16,267 bases of DNA from Candidatus Saccharibacteria bacterium UBA6209 (GCA_002421965.1 DISN01000019.1:1-16267), one strand, 5' to 3'; counted from the stretch's first letter, positions 1 through 7,023 are shown. Numbers and translations are program-made. Notes: generated from the sequence alone by a model not told the origin.

Positions 1-94
1 TTAAGCCAGGGCAGGTAGTTTCTCTGCTGAGTTTTTCATGGACTTTTCACGACGCTATATGTGGTGTTTTTGGTGACCTATAGTCTTAGATGTA

Positions 95-130
95 AAGAAA
101 AAACTGCCTAATTGAAGGCAGCTCTTTCTT
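95..130 (-). terminator. Rho-independent terminator after tRNA-Arg(UCG)
   Basis: Read on the minus strand, a 6-bp hairpin CTGCCT/AGGCAG (arms 116-121 and 104-109, 6-nt loop) is followed by TTTTTTCTTT. It lies directly downstream of the tRNA 3' end. The flanking A-rich and T-rich arms lengthen the stem. Confidence 0.8.
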
Positions 131-207
131 TGGTACACCCGGTACGATTCGAACGTACGACCCTCTGTTCCGAAGACAGATGCTCTAATCCACTGAGCTA
201 CGGGTGC
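131..207 (-). tRNA. tRNA-Arg, anticodon UCG
   Basis: The minus strand folds into a 77-nt cloverleaf. The acceptor arm GCACCCG/CGGGTGT has a G-U first pair. The D stem is GCTC/GAGC, the anticodon stem is TCTGT/ACAGA with loop CTTCGGA, and the T arm is GTACG-TTCGAAT-CGTAC. The anticodon TCG reads CGA (Arg). The discriminator is A and CCA is encoded at 131-133. Confidence 0.96.
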
Positions 208-253
208 ACAACGTGACAATTATAGCACATATGGACTACCAATAAAAGTGACG

Positions 254-259
254 TATACT
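254..259 (+). promoter_or_regulatory. -10 box of a leaderless murB promoter
   Basis: TATACT is followed by 6 nt and then ATG 266. There is no Shine-Dalgarno sequence before that ATG. The layout puts the expected transcription start on or next to the start codon. The same spacing recurs at other genes in this window. No convincing -35 was seen. Confidence 0.55.
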
Positions 260-265
260 AGGTAT

Positions 266-1291
266 ATGGATGTACATACAGGAATATCTTTGAAAAATTA
301 CACAACTATGAAACTTGGCGGTAGCGCCAGATTTATGACCTCGGCAACAACACCAGATGACGTTATAAATATATACAATCACGCCAAGCAACATGATCTG
401 CCGATCTTTGTTCTAGGTGGCGGCAGCAATATATTAGTCAGAGACGAGGGTTTTAACGGAATAGTAGTGCTAAATCGCATAAAGGGCTTTGAGGTCATTG
501 AAGATACCGCCTCTTCGGTAGTGGTCAAGGTTGGGTCTGGTGAGATTTGGGATGAGATTGTTGAAAAAACGGTAGAAATGGGACTGAGTGGTATCGAGGC
601 GCTATCGGCTATACCGGGCACGGCAGGGGCAGCACCTGTCCAGAATATTGGGGCTTATGGTCAAGAGGTAGCCGATGTGTTGGTGAGCCTTGAGGCTTAC
701 GACAGGCAAATCGACCAGATAGTTACACTGGATGCTCTACAGTGTAATTTTGCATATCGCAATAGTATCTTTAGGGACAAAGAGATCAATCGATACTGTA
801 TTGTGAGTATTACCATGAAGTTGTATCGGCAATCTCCGCAGCCACCATTTTATGCTGCTCTTCAAAAGTATCTGGATGAGAATAATATATCAATTTACAC
901 CTCAAAGATAATTCGCGATGCCGTTATGGCGATTCGCAGTGACAAGCTGCCTGATCCTGCGGAGCGACCGAACACAGGCTCATTCTTTAAAAATGCAGTT
1001 ATTGAGAATTGGCAGTACGAGGATTTGATTAAACGATTCCCAGGTATGCCAAGCTATGACATGCCAGGCAATACCCACAAGATACCGACTGGCTGGCTGA
1101 TAGAGCAGGCAGGTCTAAAGGGTGAGTTGTTGCATGGTATTCGTGTTCACGACAAAAACGCACTCGTTCTGGTAAATGAGTCTGCTAGGTCGTATGGTGA
1201 CCTAGCACAGGCTCGAGAGGAAATTATTCAGCGGGTTTATGATATGTTTCACATCCAGATATCTCAAGAGCCACTAGAGATGGTGCTGTAG
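266..1291 (+). CDS. murB: UDP-N-acetylenolpyruvoylglucosamine reductase MurB
   Basis: MurB is the FAD/NADPH enzyme that reduces enolpyruvyl-UDP-GlcNAc to UDP-MurNAc, the second committed step of cytosolic peptidoglycan precursor synthesis. The 341 residues fit the family (E. coli is about 342). The FAD-binding segment GGGSNILV lies near residues 51-58. IPGTAGAAPVQNIGAYG (116-132) is the family signature, and Arg165 is in FAYRNSIFR. NTGSFFKN (237-243) carries the catalytic Ser239. The C-terminal catalytic-Glu region reads EPLE instead of the common EPE, so the Glu may be shifted by one residue. An upstream GTG at 248 is in frame, but ATG 266 is preferred: it sits 6 nt after a -10 box, and the protein then begins close to the conserved SLKNYTT motif. 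The gene is monocistronic; the next gene starts 40 bp downstream with its own promoter-like sequence. murA lies about 4.2 kb away. Confidence 0.95.
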   Translation: MDVHTGISLKNYTTMKLGGSARFMTSATTPDDVINIYNHAKQHDLPIFVLGGGSNILVRDEGFNGIVVLNRIKGFEVIEDTASSVVVKVGSGEIWDEIVEKTVEMGLSGIEALSAIPGTAGAAPVQNIGAYGQEVADVLVSLEAYDRQIDQIVTLDALQCNFAYRNSIFRDKEINRYCIVSITMKLYRQSPQPPFYAALQKYLDENNISIYTSKIIRDAVMAIRSDKLPDPAERPNTGSFFKNAVIENWQYEDLIKRFPGMPSYDMPGNTHKIPTGWLIEQAGLKGELLHGIRVHDKNALVLVNESARSYGDLAQAREEIIQRVYDMFHIQISQEPLEMVL

Positions 1292-1319
1292 TGCTGTTGT
1301 GATTGTTGGCCTAAACTAG

Positions 1320-1328
1320 TAATATAAT
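1320..1328 (+). promoter_or_regulatory. -10 region of a likely leaderless pilin-operon promoter
   Basis: Two overlapping -10-like hexamers are seen. TAATAT (1320-1325) is exactly 6 nt before ATG 1332, and TATAAT (1323-1328) is 3 nt before it. No Shine-Dalgarno sequence precedes the ATG. The 6-nt spacing matches other leaderless-looking genes here. Which hexamer is used cannot be decided by reading. Confidence 0.5.
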
Positions 1329-1331
1329 TAT

Positions 1332-1937
1332 ATGATTAAGCGTAAGGGTTTTACTGTTATAGAGCTGGTTATAGCCATGACAGTTGTAATTGTTTTACTT
1401 GGTTTAGGGACGGTTGGTTTTCGTAGTTCCAAGGTTCGCTATAGAGATCGAGAGCGGGAAGCTGATGTGCAGGCAATTGCGGCATACCTAGAGCAGATAT
1501 ATCCCAAGGAAATCAAGAATGCTAGCGGCAAAGTTATCAAGAGTGCGGGTAGCTACCCGCCTTTACCAGAGGAAATTGGAGATACAACCTCCGATCTTGA
1601 GATTATATTTGCAGGTCTGGACCCTGAGTCTCTAACCCCTCCGGGAGTAGCGCCCAAGAAAAAGATCCCTTCGCTGCCCTCAGGTGGCGGGTATGTGCCA
1701 TCGATGCCGCTTAGTAGCTGTAGCTACGATTATCTGTGCTATACGCGACCGAATGATCTGCAGGGTAGCATAAATGAGTACATATACGCCCCCGGGCCCG
1801 CCTCTAATGAACTTTGCACTAGGGTCAATCCAATCGATTCGATTGTTATCAATACATATAACTGTCGTAGTTTTGTCCTTATATACAAGACGGAGGTTGG
1901 TAACAAACGAGTAGTCGTAGAGAGTAAGCGAAGGTAA
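1332..1937 (+). CDS. Type IV pilin-like (minor pilin/pseudopilin) protein, 4-Cys
   Basis: 201 residues. The short positive leader MIKRKG ends at a prepilin peptidase site (G6|F7). FTVIEL follows with the invariant Glu at mature position 5 (Glu11), then a hydrophobic helix to about residue 30. This is a class III signal for export and assembly into a pilus or pseudopilus. The rest is a globular ectodomain with a Pro/Gly-rich linker (about 102-126) and four cysteines (130, 136, 162, 178) that could form two disulfides. It is the first gene of a tight three-gene unit, and its TAA stop overlaps the next ATG by one base. No assembly ATPase, platform protein or peptidase is in view. The fold class is secure from the N-terminus; the specific role (minor pilin, priming complex or DNA uptake) is not determinable. 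Confidence 0.85.
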   Translation: MIKRKGFTVIELVIAMTVVIVLLGLGTVGFRSSKVRYRDREREADVQAIAAYLEQIYPKEIKNASGKVIKSAGSYPPLPEEIGDTTSDLEIIFAGLDPESLTPPGVAPKKKIPSLPSGGGYVPSMPLSSCSYDYLCYTRPNDLQGSINEYIYAPGPASNELCTRVNPIDSIVINTYNCRSFVLIYKTEVGNKRVVVESKRR

Positions 1938-2320
1938 TGAATAGGGACGGATTTACGACAGTAGAGCTGCTAGTTACGCTATTTATTGCAGCCATGATGG
2001 TTATTAGCGGATATCAGCTTTACTCGACAGTTAGCCAGAGGGGCGGTAGGACTAGGTCTATGGCAGAGGCGAGCAATCTAGCCTATTCAAAATTAAGAGA
2101 AAACTCTAATTATACTTCGGTAACAAATAGTTGTTTGACTCAGGAGACTATAGGCCAGACAACAACGACAATATCCGGTACGACAATCCCCGGTCCCGTT
2201 AGTCTTGTCATTAGGCGCTGCAAGCCATTTACTGACAATAACATCGTCAGAGTAACTGCGATAGTCAGGTATGATTCCCCTGTCAAGGAGGTCGCTCATG
2301 CGGTCTATGTCGCACCTTAG
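1937..2320 (+). CDS. Small type IV pilin-like protein
   Basis: 127 residues. The leader MNRDG is followed by the class III site G5|F6 and FTTVELL, with Glu10 as the mature Glu5, then a hydrophobic helix to about residue 28. The ectodomain is small, Thr/Ser-rich, with two cysteines (66 and 95). Its ATG overlaps the upstream stop codon by one base, which suggests translational coupling, with a weak AAGG ahead of it. Its last 23 nt overlap the next gene. The size and three-gene context resemble minor pilin or pseudopilin sets (GspH/I/J-like, PilV/PilW-like). I do not recognise a specific orthologue. Confidence 0.82.
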   Translation: MNRDGFTTVELLVTLFIAAMMVISGYQLYSTVSQRGGRTRSMAEASNLAYSKLRENSNYTSVTNSCLTQETIGQTTTTISGTTIPGPVSLVIRRCKPFTDNNIVRVTAIVRYDSPVKEVAHAVYVAP

Positions 2321-2957
2321 GCGTGGATTCACGCTAATTGAGGTGATGGTCATTATACCATTCGCTATATTGCTGGTTGGCGGGCTAATCGCCGCTGCTA
2401 TTGGCGCTACGAGTGCTTCTCTTAGATCATACGGCAAGACTCGCCTGCAGAGTGACGTTTTGGCAGCGTTAGATACGATGGAGCAAGACGCAAGGATTAG
2501 TCTAAATATCAAGGTCACGTCGACCAACGAGCTTGTTATGGAGGCGCTAGCTACGGACAAAAACCCACTAGATAATGCTAGGAGTCTAGTTAATTCCACT
2601 TCGTGCGCTCCGATGACCACCGTCGCAAGCATTGCTGATGCTACTACTTATAAGCTGTCATATAAATACAACAGTGCTACGAGTAGCTTGAGTAGAATCG
2701 GGGACTTTACTGGCAGTTGGTGCGGTGGTACCCAAGCTGCTCAGGGTAACAAGGTTTGGCAGCGGCATAATCAGCCAGAAAAGATTATTCAAGATGCTGT
2801 AGTCACCATGGCATTAAGTGACTTTAACGTGATTGACGGTAGTTCCCTGCTGGCATCAGCGGTAAGGGTGACGCTGACTGCTACTAGAATTGTCGGTGGT
2901 GAGGATATAACCTATACCGACTCGCTATATATACGATCTGCAAATCTAGGCGGATAA
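2298..2957 (+). CDS. Type IV pilin-like protein (PilW/GspJ-like position)
   Basis: 219 residues from ATG 2298, chosen over in-frame ATG 2271 because AAGGAGGT (2285-2292) lies 5 nt upstream. The leader MRSMSHLRRG is cleaved at G10|F11, followed by FTLIEVMV with Glu15 as the mature Glu5. The hydrophobic helix runs to about residue 37 and contains a proline at mature position 11. The ectodomain is Ala/Ser/Thr-rich with two cysteines. The gene overlaps its upstream neighbour by 23 nt and is the last of the three-gene minor-pilin-like unit. As the largest of the three with this order it resembles PilW/GspJ-type components, but that is positional inference only. A new promoter follows within 40 bp. 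Confidence 0.83.
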   Translation: MRSMSHLRRGFTLIEVMVIIPFAILLVGGLIAAAIGATSASLRSYGKTRLQSDVLAALDTMEQDARISLNIKVTSTNELVMEALATDKNPLDNARSLVNSTSCAPMTTVASIADATTYKLSYKYNSATSSLSRIGDFTGSWCGGTQAAQGNKVWQRHNQPEKIIQDAVVTMALSDFNVIDGSSLLASAVRVTLTATRIVGGEDITYTDSLYIRSANLGG

Positions 2958-2971
2958 AGTACTTATGCCTA

Positions 2972-2999
2972 TTGCACTATAACTAATCTCTTATATAAT
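2972..2999 (+). promoter_or_regulatory. Sigma70-type promoter of pilin gene 3038
   Basis: TTGCAC (2972-2977), a 16-bp spacer and TATAAT (2994-2999). This gives a 5' untranslated region of about 32 nt containing GGAGG. The same design precedes the paralogous pilin at 3698. Confidence 0.75.
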
Positions 3000-3017
3000 T
3001 GGTATCAATACAGTATA

Positions 3018-3072
3018 AATTAGGAGGCAGATCAGAAATGATTTCTCAAATTAAACAAAAAGGTTTCACGAT
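3018..3072 (+). repeat. 55-nt block identical to 3678-3732 (RBS plus signal-peptide codons)
   Basis: Positions 3018-3072 and 3678-3732 are identical. They cover the Shine-Dalgarno region, the start codon and the first codons of the two pilin genes. Similarity continues beyond this block, but mostly with synonymous differences. See the findings for interpretation. Confidence 0.9.
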
Positions 3073-3547
3073 CGTCGAGCTATTGATCGTCATCGTCGTC
3101 ATCGCTATCTTGGCCGCACTCAGCTATGTTGGCTACACAAGTATTACTACTAGGGCAAATAATTCGACGGCAATGGCCAGTGCTAAGGCGGTTAAGGATG
3201 CGGCACAGGTATATGCCAGCGCAAACGGTGCATGGCCAACGACAAAGGCCCAGCTTACCACGGGTGGCACAGAAGGCGTAGCAAAAATGCCATCAGATAT
3301 AGTATTCCTTCCTGCCACATCTGGTGCTTTTGGTGCTATTACTAACGGTATGGGTGCAACAGCACAAAGTGTTATCCAGGCTGCTGGCGTAACTAACCCT
3401 AAGACAGTTTCTGTCTATCCCTGTGGCTCACCCGTTGCTGGTCTTAGAATTGTCTACAAGGACTTTTCGGGCACTACGGCTAAGTATATGGATGCTGGAG
3501 ACTGTTCTACCCCTCCTGCTACTACTGGCAACATATCATTAATATAG
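3038..3547 (+). CDS. Type IV pilin (copy 1), with C-terminal Cys pair
   Basis: 169 residues. The start is ATG 3038 after GGAGG; an in-frame TTG at 2999 lies inside the promoter and is rejected. The leader MISQIKQKG is cleaved at G9|F10. FTIVELLIVIVVIAIL carries the essential Glu14 (mature Glu5), followed by an N-terminal helix and a WPTT segment. The C-terminal half holds Cys129 and Cys156, spaced like the disulfide-bounded D-region of type IVa pilins. The likely role is a structural pilus subunit, processed by PilD, for attachment, twitching or DNA uptake. The gene has its own promoter and terminator, so it is monocistronic. Its first 37 residues are identical to those of the pilin at 3698. 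Confidence 0.92.
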   Translation: MISQIKQKGFTIVELLIVIVVIAILAALSYVGYTSITTRANNSTAMASAKAVKDAAQVYASANGAWPTTKAQLTTGGTEGVAKMPSDIVFLPATSGAFGAITNGMGATAQSVIQAAGVTNPKTVSVYPCGSPVAGLRIVYKDFSGTTAKYMDAGDCSTPPATTGNISLI

Positions 3548-3564
3548 GCTATATATAGTTTGGC

Positions 3565-3594
3565 AAAACACACTCCTTTACTGGAGTGTGTTTT
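3565..3594. terminator. Bidirectional-type terminator after pilin copy 1
   Basis: Perfect 12-bp arms AAAACACACTCC (3565-3576) and GGAGTGTGTTTT (3583-3594) flank a 6-nt loop. The stem ends in a T-run on either strand. It sits 18 bp after the pilin stop codon. Confidence 0.88.
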
Positions 3595-3629
3595 ATAGAG
3601 AGTTGAGAGTTTTTTATATTAAATCTCTA

Positions 3630-3657
3630 TTGCGCTTATGTCTGTTTCCATTATAAT
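3630..3657 (+). promoter_or_regulatory. Sigma70-type promoter of pilin gene 3698
   Basis: TTGCGC (3630-3635), a 16-bp spacer and TATAAT (3652-3657). The spacing matches the promoter of the first pilin copy, giving independent expression of the second copy. Confidence 0.75.
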
Positions 3658-3697
3658 AAGGTATGTAATAAATAACTAATTAGGAGGCAGATCAGAA

Positions 3698-4144
3698 ATG
3701 ATTTCTCAAATTAAACAAAAAGGTTTCACGATTGTCGAGCTATTGATCGTCATCGTTGTTATCGCTATCCTCGCAGCACTTAGCTATGTTGGCTATACGA
3801 GCATCACCGCTCGAGCGAATAGTTCGACAGCGATGGCGAGCGCAAAGGCAGTTAAGGATGTAGCGCAAAACTTTAATGGCGCACATGGTGTATGGCCTAC
3901 GACTAGGGCTCATTTCACTAGTGGTGTTCCAACTGGTGGTAGTGCCGCAGATGCTGTTGCTAAACTACCAGCCGATATCACATTCGGTGCCGTCAGTGTA
4001 TCCACGACAGACCCAAAGATGGTTCAGGTGGTGCCGCATGGCAGTCCGGTCGCTGGATTTACGATCACGTATCGTGATTTCTCCGGCACTACTAAAACGA
4101 TGACTGTTGGTGACACAAGCGGTACAGCCGGAACTGCTCTATAG
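3698..4144 (+). CDS. Type IV pilin (copy 2), cysteine-free paralogue
   Basis: 148 residues, starting after GGAGG in a leader identical to that of copy 1. The class III signal MISQIKQKG|FTIVELL and residues 1-37 match the upstream pilin exactly. The ectodomain then diverges, with shared landmarks WPTT, GSPVAG and DFSGTT. Both cysteines of copy 1 are replaced: His114 stands where Cys129 is, and Thr140 where Cys156 is, so the C-terminal loop cannot be disulfide-closed. The protein is 21 residues shorter. It is probably an alternative major or minor subunit of the same pilus. It is monocistronic between its own promoter and the palindromic terminator at 4173. Confidence 0.92.
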   Translation: MISQIKQKGFTIVELLIVIVVIAILAALSYVGYTSITARANSSTAMASAKAVKDVAQNFNGAHGVWPTTRAHFTSGVPTGGSAADAVAKLPADITFGAVSVSTTDPKMVQVVPHGSPVAGFTITYRDFSGTTKTMTVGDTSGTAGTAL

Positions 4145-4172
4145 TAAACTAGTAAGCAACTCCTGGCTGCAC

Positions 4173-4202
4173 TTAAATACTCCCGGTACCGGGAGTATTT
4201 AA
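4173..4202. terminator. Perfect 30-bp palindromic terminator between convergent genes
   Basis: The sequence from 4173 to 4202 is an exact inverted repeat centred on GGTACC, beginning TTAAATACTCCC. As RNA it forms a stem of about 13 bp with a GUAC loop and A/U-rich ends on both strands. It serves the pilin (+) and glyA (-), which converge here. Confidence 0.85.
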
Positions 4203-4216
4203 ATGGCCTTTATTAT

Positions 4217-5413
4217 CTATGCGCGAAGAGTGTCAAGGATGGTATGTGCAATTTCAATCATATCGCCCTCTCTATACCCACGCGTCGTCAGCGCTGGTGT
4301 ACCAAGGCGCAAGCCGCTTGGGCGGAATGGGGGCAGCGTATCATCAGGGATGGAGTTGGCATTTGCGGTGATGCCGGCTTGCTCTAGTCGATCTTGGGCC
4401 TCTTTGCCATCAATACCAAAGCTGGCGTAAACATTGGCCAGGATCAGGTGGTTGCTCGTACCGCCAGTGACAAGCTGCAGCCCGCCTTTTTGGAGCTCCT
4501 CTGCGAGCACGGCTGCATTCTTGACTACTTGTGCGGCGTATTGCTTGAACTCTGGCTTTAGCGCCTCACCGAACGCCACAGCCTTGGCAGCGATCGTATG
4601 CATGTGTGGTCCACCTTGAGTACCAGGGAATACTGCTCGGTCAATCAGCGTCGGTAGATTTTCTAGGGTTTTTTCCGGTCGTTTGAGCGGGTTAGATACG
4701 ATGCCTTTGGACAGAATCATCCCGCCTCGTGGCCCACGCAGGGTTTTGTGTGTCGTAGTAGTGATGACGTGAAATCCATAGTCAAAAGGATTAGCAGCCA
4801 CTTTGCCAGCGATCAGCCCAGCGATGTGACTCATGTCGGCCATCAGCATAGCACCGACTTCCTGCCCGATCTCTGCAAACTTCGCATAGTCAAGCTCTCT
4901 TGGATAAGCTGAAAATCCAGCTAGAATAATCTTTGGTTTGTGCTCCAGTGCCAACTGGCGGATTTCTTCGTAGTCGATTTCACCCGTATCGACATCTTTC
5001 ATGCCGTAGCGCATAAAGTTATACTCACGAGCACTTCGGGTCACCGGTGCGCCGTGCGTCAGGTGTCCGCCATGGCCAAGGTCCATAGCAAGAATGGTGT
5101 CTCCTGGATCGCACCAGGCATAGTAGACGGCCTCGTTGGCCTGTGCTCCAGAATGGGGCTGGACGTTGGCGTGATCTGCGCCAAAAAGCTGCTTCGCCCG
5201 ATCAATTGCTAGTTGCTCTATCTGATCGGTATTTTCTTGGCCGCCGTAGTAGCGTCGACCTGGGTAGCCCTCGGAGTACTTGTTAGTAAATACACTACCA
5301 AGTGCCGTCAGGACATCTTGCGACACATAGTTTTCGCTGGGGATCATTTCTAGGACGTTTTTCTGTCTTTCTTCTTCGGCGGCAATCAGTTTGGCCACTA
5401 CATCATCTTTCAT
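4217..5413 (-). CDS. glyA: Serine hydroxymethyltransferase GlyA
   Basis: GlyA is the PLP enzyme converting serine and tetrahydrofolate to glycine and 5,10-methylene-THF in the cytosol. The 398 residues are slightly shorter than E. coli GlyA (417), trimmed at the ends. IPSENYVS (24-31) and NKYSEGYPGRRYYGG (44-58) are family signatures. HSGAQAN (87-93) and ADMSHIAGL (192-200) line the cofactor pocket, and TTTTHKTLRGPRGG (218-231) contains the PLP Schiff-base lysine, Lys223. AAGGAGG lies 5 nt before ATG 5413. It is divergent from murA, with 81 bp between them. It pairs functionally with folD (11667), which would oxidise or hydrolyse the methylene-THF it makes. Confidence 0.96.
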   Translation of the reverse strand: MKDDVVAKLIAAEEERQKNVLEMIPSENYVSQDVLTALGSVFTNKYSEGYPGRRYYGGQENTDQIEQLAIDRAKQLFGADHANVQPHSGAQANEAVYYAWCDPGDTILAMDLGHGGHLTHGAPVTRSAREYNFMRYGMKDVDTGEIDYEEIRQLALEHKPKIILAGFSAYPRELDYAKFAEIGQEVGAMLMADMSHIAGLIAGKVAANPFDYGFHVITTTTHKTLRGPRGGMILSKGIVSNPLKRPEKTLENLPTLIDRAVFPGTQGGPHMHTIAAKAVAFGEALKPEFKQYAAQVVKNAAVLAEELQKGGLQLVTGGTSNHLILANVYASFGIDGKEAQDRLEQAGITANANSIPDDTLPPFRPSGLRLGTPALTTRGYREGDMIEIAHTILDTLRA

Positions 5414-5435
5414 ATTACCTCCTTGGTTCGATACT

Positions 5436-5447
5436 AGTATAAGTATA
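5436..5447 (-). promoter_or_regulatory. Tandem -10 boxes upstream of glyA
   Basis: On the minus strand TATACT occurs twice in direct succession (5447-5442 and 5441-5436), upstream of the glyA Shine-Dalgarno sequence. No good -35 was found. This could give two adjacent start sites. Confidence 0.4.
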
Positions 5448-5482
5448 GCACCATATTGTTATTGTTTTCATACCATCTATGA

Positions 5483-5488
5483 TATAAT
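5483..5488 (+). promoter_or_regulatory. -10 box of a leaderless murA promoter
   Basis: A consensus TATAAT is followed by 6 nt and ATG 5495. There is no Shine-Dalgarno sequence. A TTGTTT at 5462-5467 is a possible but closely spaced -35 (15 bp). Confidence 0.65.
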
Positions 5489-5494
5489 ATACCT

Positions 5495-7018
5495 ATGACT
5501 ACCAATGATTACTTACAAAGAATCGGCAACTTAATCGCACAGAGTCGAACGCAGCGTGGCATGACTCAGGCACAACTAGCCAGCGCCCTTGGCACCAGTC
5601 AAAGTGCAGTCAATCGCATAGAAAGTGGCAAGCAAAATATTAGCCTTGAGATGATGGCTAGGATATCAGAGGTCTTAAGTCATAACATTATGACCCTAAA
5701 CACTACCGGCAAGATGAATTTCCGAGTCAACGGTGGCAGGCAGTTGTCTGGCGAAATACGTGTGAAGACATCAAAAAACGCTGCTGTCGGACTGCTGTGT
5801 GCCAGTTTGCTAAACCATGGCAAGACAACTCTGCGTAAGGTTGCCCGAATCGAAGAAGTAAATCGCATCATCGAGGTATTTAACAGTATTGGCGTAAAGA
5901 CCAGGTGGCTCGAGGGCAATGACTTGGAAATTAGCCCACCGGCTCGTCTAAAGCTTAACGAGATGGACGTCGAGGCGGCCAAGCGTACGAGGACTGTTTT
6001 GATGCTGCTTGGTCCTCTGCTACATCAGTACGACGACTTCCGTCTGCCATTTGCTGGTGGCTGTAATCTTGGTAAGCGAACTGTAGAGCCGCATCTTGTC
6101 GGGCTGGCTGCTTTTGGTTTGGATGTCGAAGCAGAGACCGAATATTATCATGCAACCGTCAATGTAAAATCTGGCGATAGGACAATCCTGCTGACTGAGC
6201 GCGGCGACACAACCACCGAAAATGTCATTATGGCGGCGGCACTTTCACCAGATACGACCATCATCCGCAATGCCAGTCCAAACTATATGGTTCAGGACGT
6301 ATGTTTCTACCTGCAAAAGCTTGGCGTAAAGATCGAGGGCATCGGCACAACAACCCTAAAGATTACCGGTAAATCAAGCATCAATAAGAACATCGACTAC
6401 TACCCAAGTGAAGATCCAATCGAAGCCATGAGTTTTGTGGCGGCAGCGGTAGTGACAAAATCCCAGCTGACCATCAAGCGTGCGCCAATCGAGTTCCTAG
6501 AGATTGAAATGGCGACTTTAGCGGGCATGGGTCTGGACTATAGCCTAAGCGCAGAGTACCTGGCGGATAATGAGCATACTCGGTTGGTGGATATCGAAGT
6601 TCGACCGTCGCAATTAACGGCTGCCAAGGACAAATTGCACGCTCTGCCATTTCCTGGTATCAACATGGACAACCTGCCGTTCATGGGGCTGATCGCTACT
6701 ATGGCCGAAGGTCGAACGCTGGTTCATGACTGGAGCTACGAAAACCGTGCGATCTACTTTACCGAGTTGACTAAGCTAAATGCAAGTGTCGAGCTGGTCG
6801 ATCCACACCGAGTTTATCTAAGCGGACCAACCAAATGGAAGCCAGCTGATGTTGTATCACCGCCGGCACTGCGTCCATCCGTAGTCATCCTACTGGCGAT
6901 GCTTGCAGCTCCTGGTGAGTCAATTCTGCGTGATGTCTACTCAATTAACCGGGGCTACGAAGAGCTGGCAGAACGCCTAAATAGCATTGGTGCTGACATC
7001 AAGATAGTCCAGGGCTAA
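5495..7018 (+). CDS. murA: XRE-type HTH domain fused to UDP-GlcNAc 1-carboxyvinyltransferase (MurA)
   Basis: 507 residues against about 420 for ordinary MurA; the excess is an N-terminal DNA-binding domain. Residues about 5-63 form a five-helix XRE/Cro-type HTH, with MTQAQLASALGTSQSAVNRIESG (23-45) the typical helix 2-3 region. From about 73 on is a complete EPSP-synthase-fold MurA, which transfers enolpyruvate from PEP to UDP-GlcNAc in the first committed step of peptidoglycan synthesis. Catalytic residues are present: Lys94-Asn95 (TSKNAA), Cys190 in AGGCNLGKR (E. coli Cys115, the fosfomycin target), Asp392 in PGINMDN, and Arg460 in PALRPS. Start ATG 5495 sits 6 nt after TATAAT. The fusion is in one uninterrupted frame. 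The HTH could bind DNA for autoregulation, or may have been retained for protein contacts; this is inference. Confidence 0.93.
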   Translation: MTTNDYLQRIGNLIAQSRTQRGMTQAQLASALGTSQSAVNRIESGKQNISLEMMARISEVLSHNIMTLNTTGKMNFRVNGGRQLSGEIRVKTSKNAAVGLLCASLLNHGKTTLRKVARIEEVNRIIEVFNSIGVKTRWLEGNDLEISPPARLKLNEMDVEAAKRTRTVLMLLGPLLHQYDDFRLPFAGGCNLGKRTVEPHLVGLAAFGLDVEAETEYYHATVNVKSGDRTILLTERGDTTTENVIMAAALSPDTTIIRNASPNYMVQDVCFYLQKLGVKIEGIGTTTLKITGKSSINKNIDYYPSEDPIEAMSFVAAAVVTKSQLTIKRAPIEFLEIEMATLAGMGLDYSLSAEYLADNEHTRLVDIEVRPSQLTAAKDKLHALPFPGINMDNLPFMGLIATMAEGRTLVHDWSYENRAIYFTELTKLNASVELVDPHRVYLSGPTKWKPADVVSPPALRPSVVILLAMLAAPGESILRDVYSINRGYEELAERLNSIGADIKIVQG

Positions 7019-7023
7019 GATCC

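Noticed and set aside
1..83. Possible end of a plus-strand gene (open from the window edge to TAG 81-83) and a 12-codon minus frame ending at 1-3
   Set aside because: Both are too short, with no recognisable motif; the minus frame has no Shine-Dalgarno sequence and the plus frame may be chance.
248..265. GTG start for murB
   Set aside because: The -10 box used by ATG 266 lies inside this extension, and the extension is not typical of MurB.
2093..2632. 179-residue minus-strand open frame across the pilin genes
   Set aside because: It is antisense to two well-supported overlapping pilin genes and shows no domain or ribosome-binding site.
2999..3037. TTG start giving a longer pilin
   Set aside because: It begins inside the TATAAT promoter, and ATG 3038 has GGAGG plus a standard prepilin leader identical to that of copy 2.
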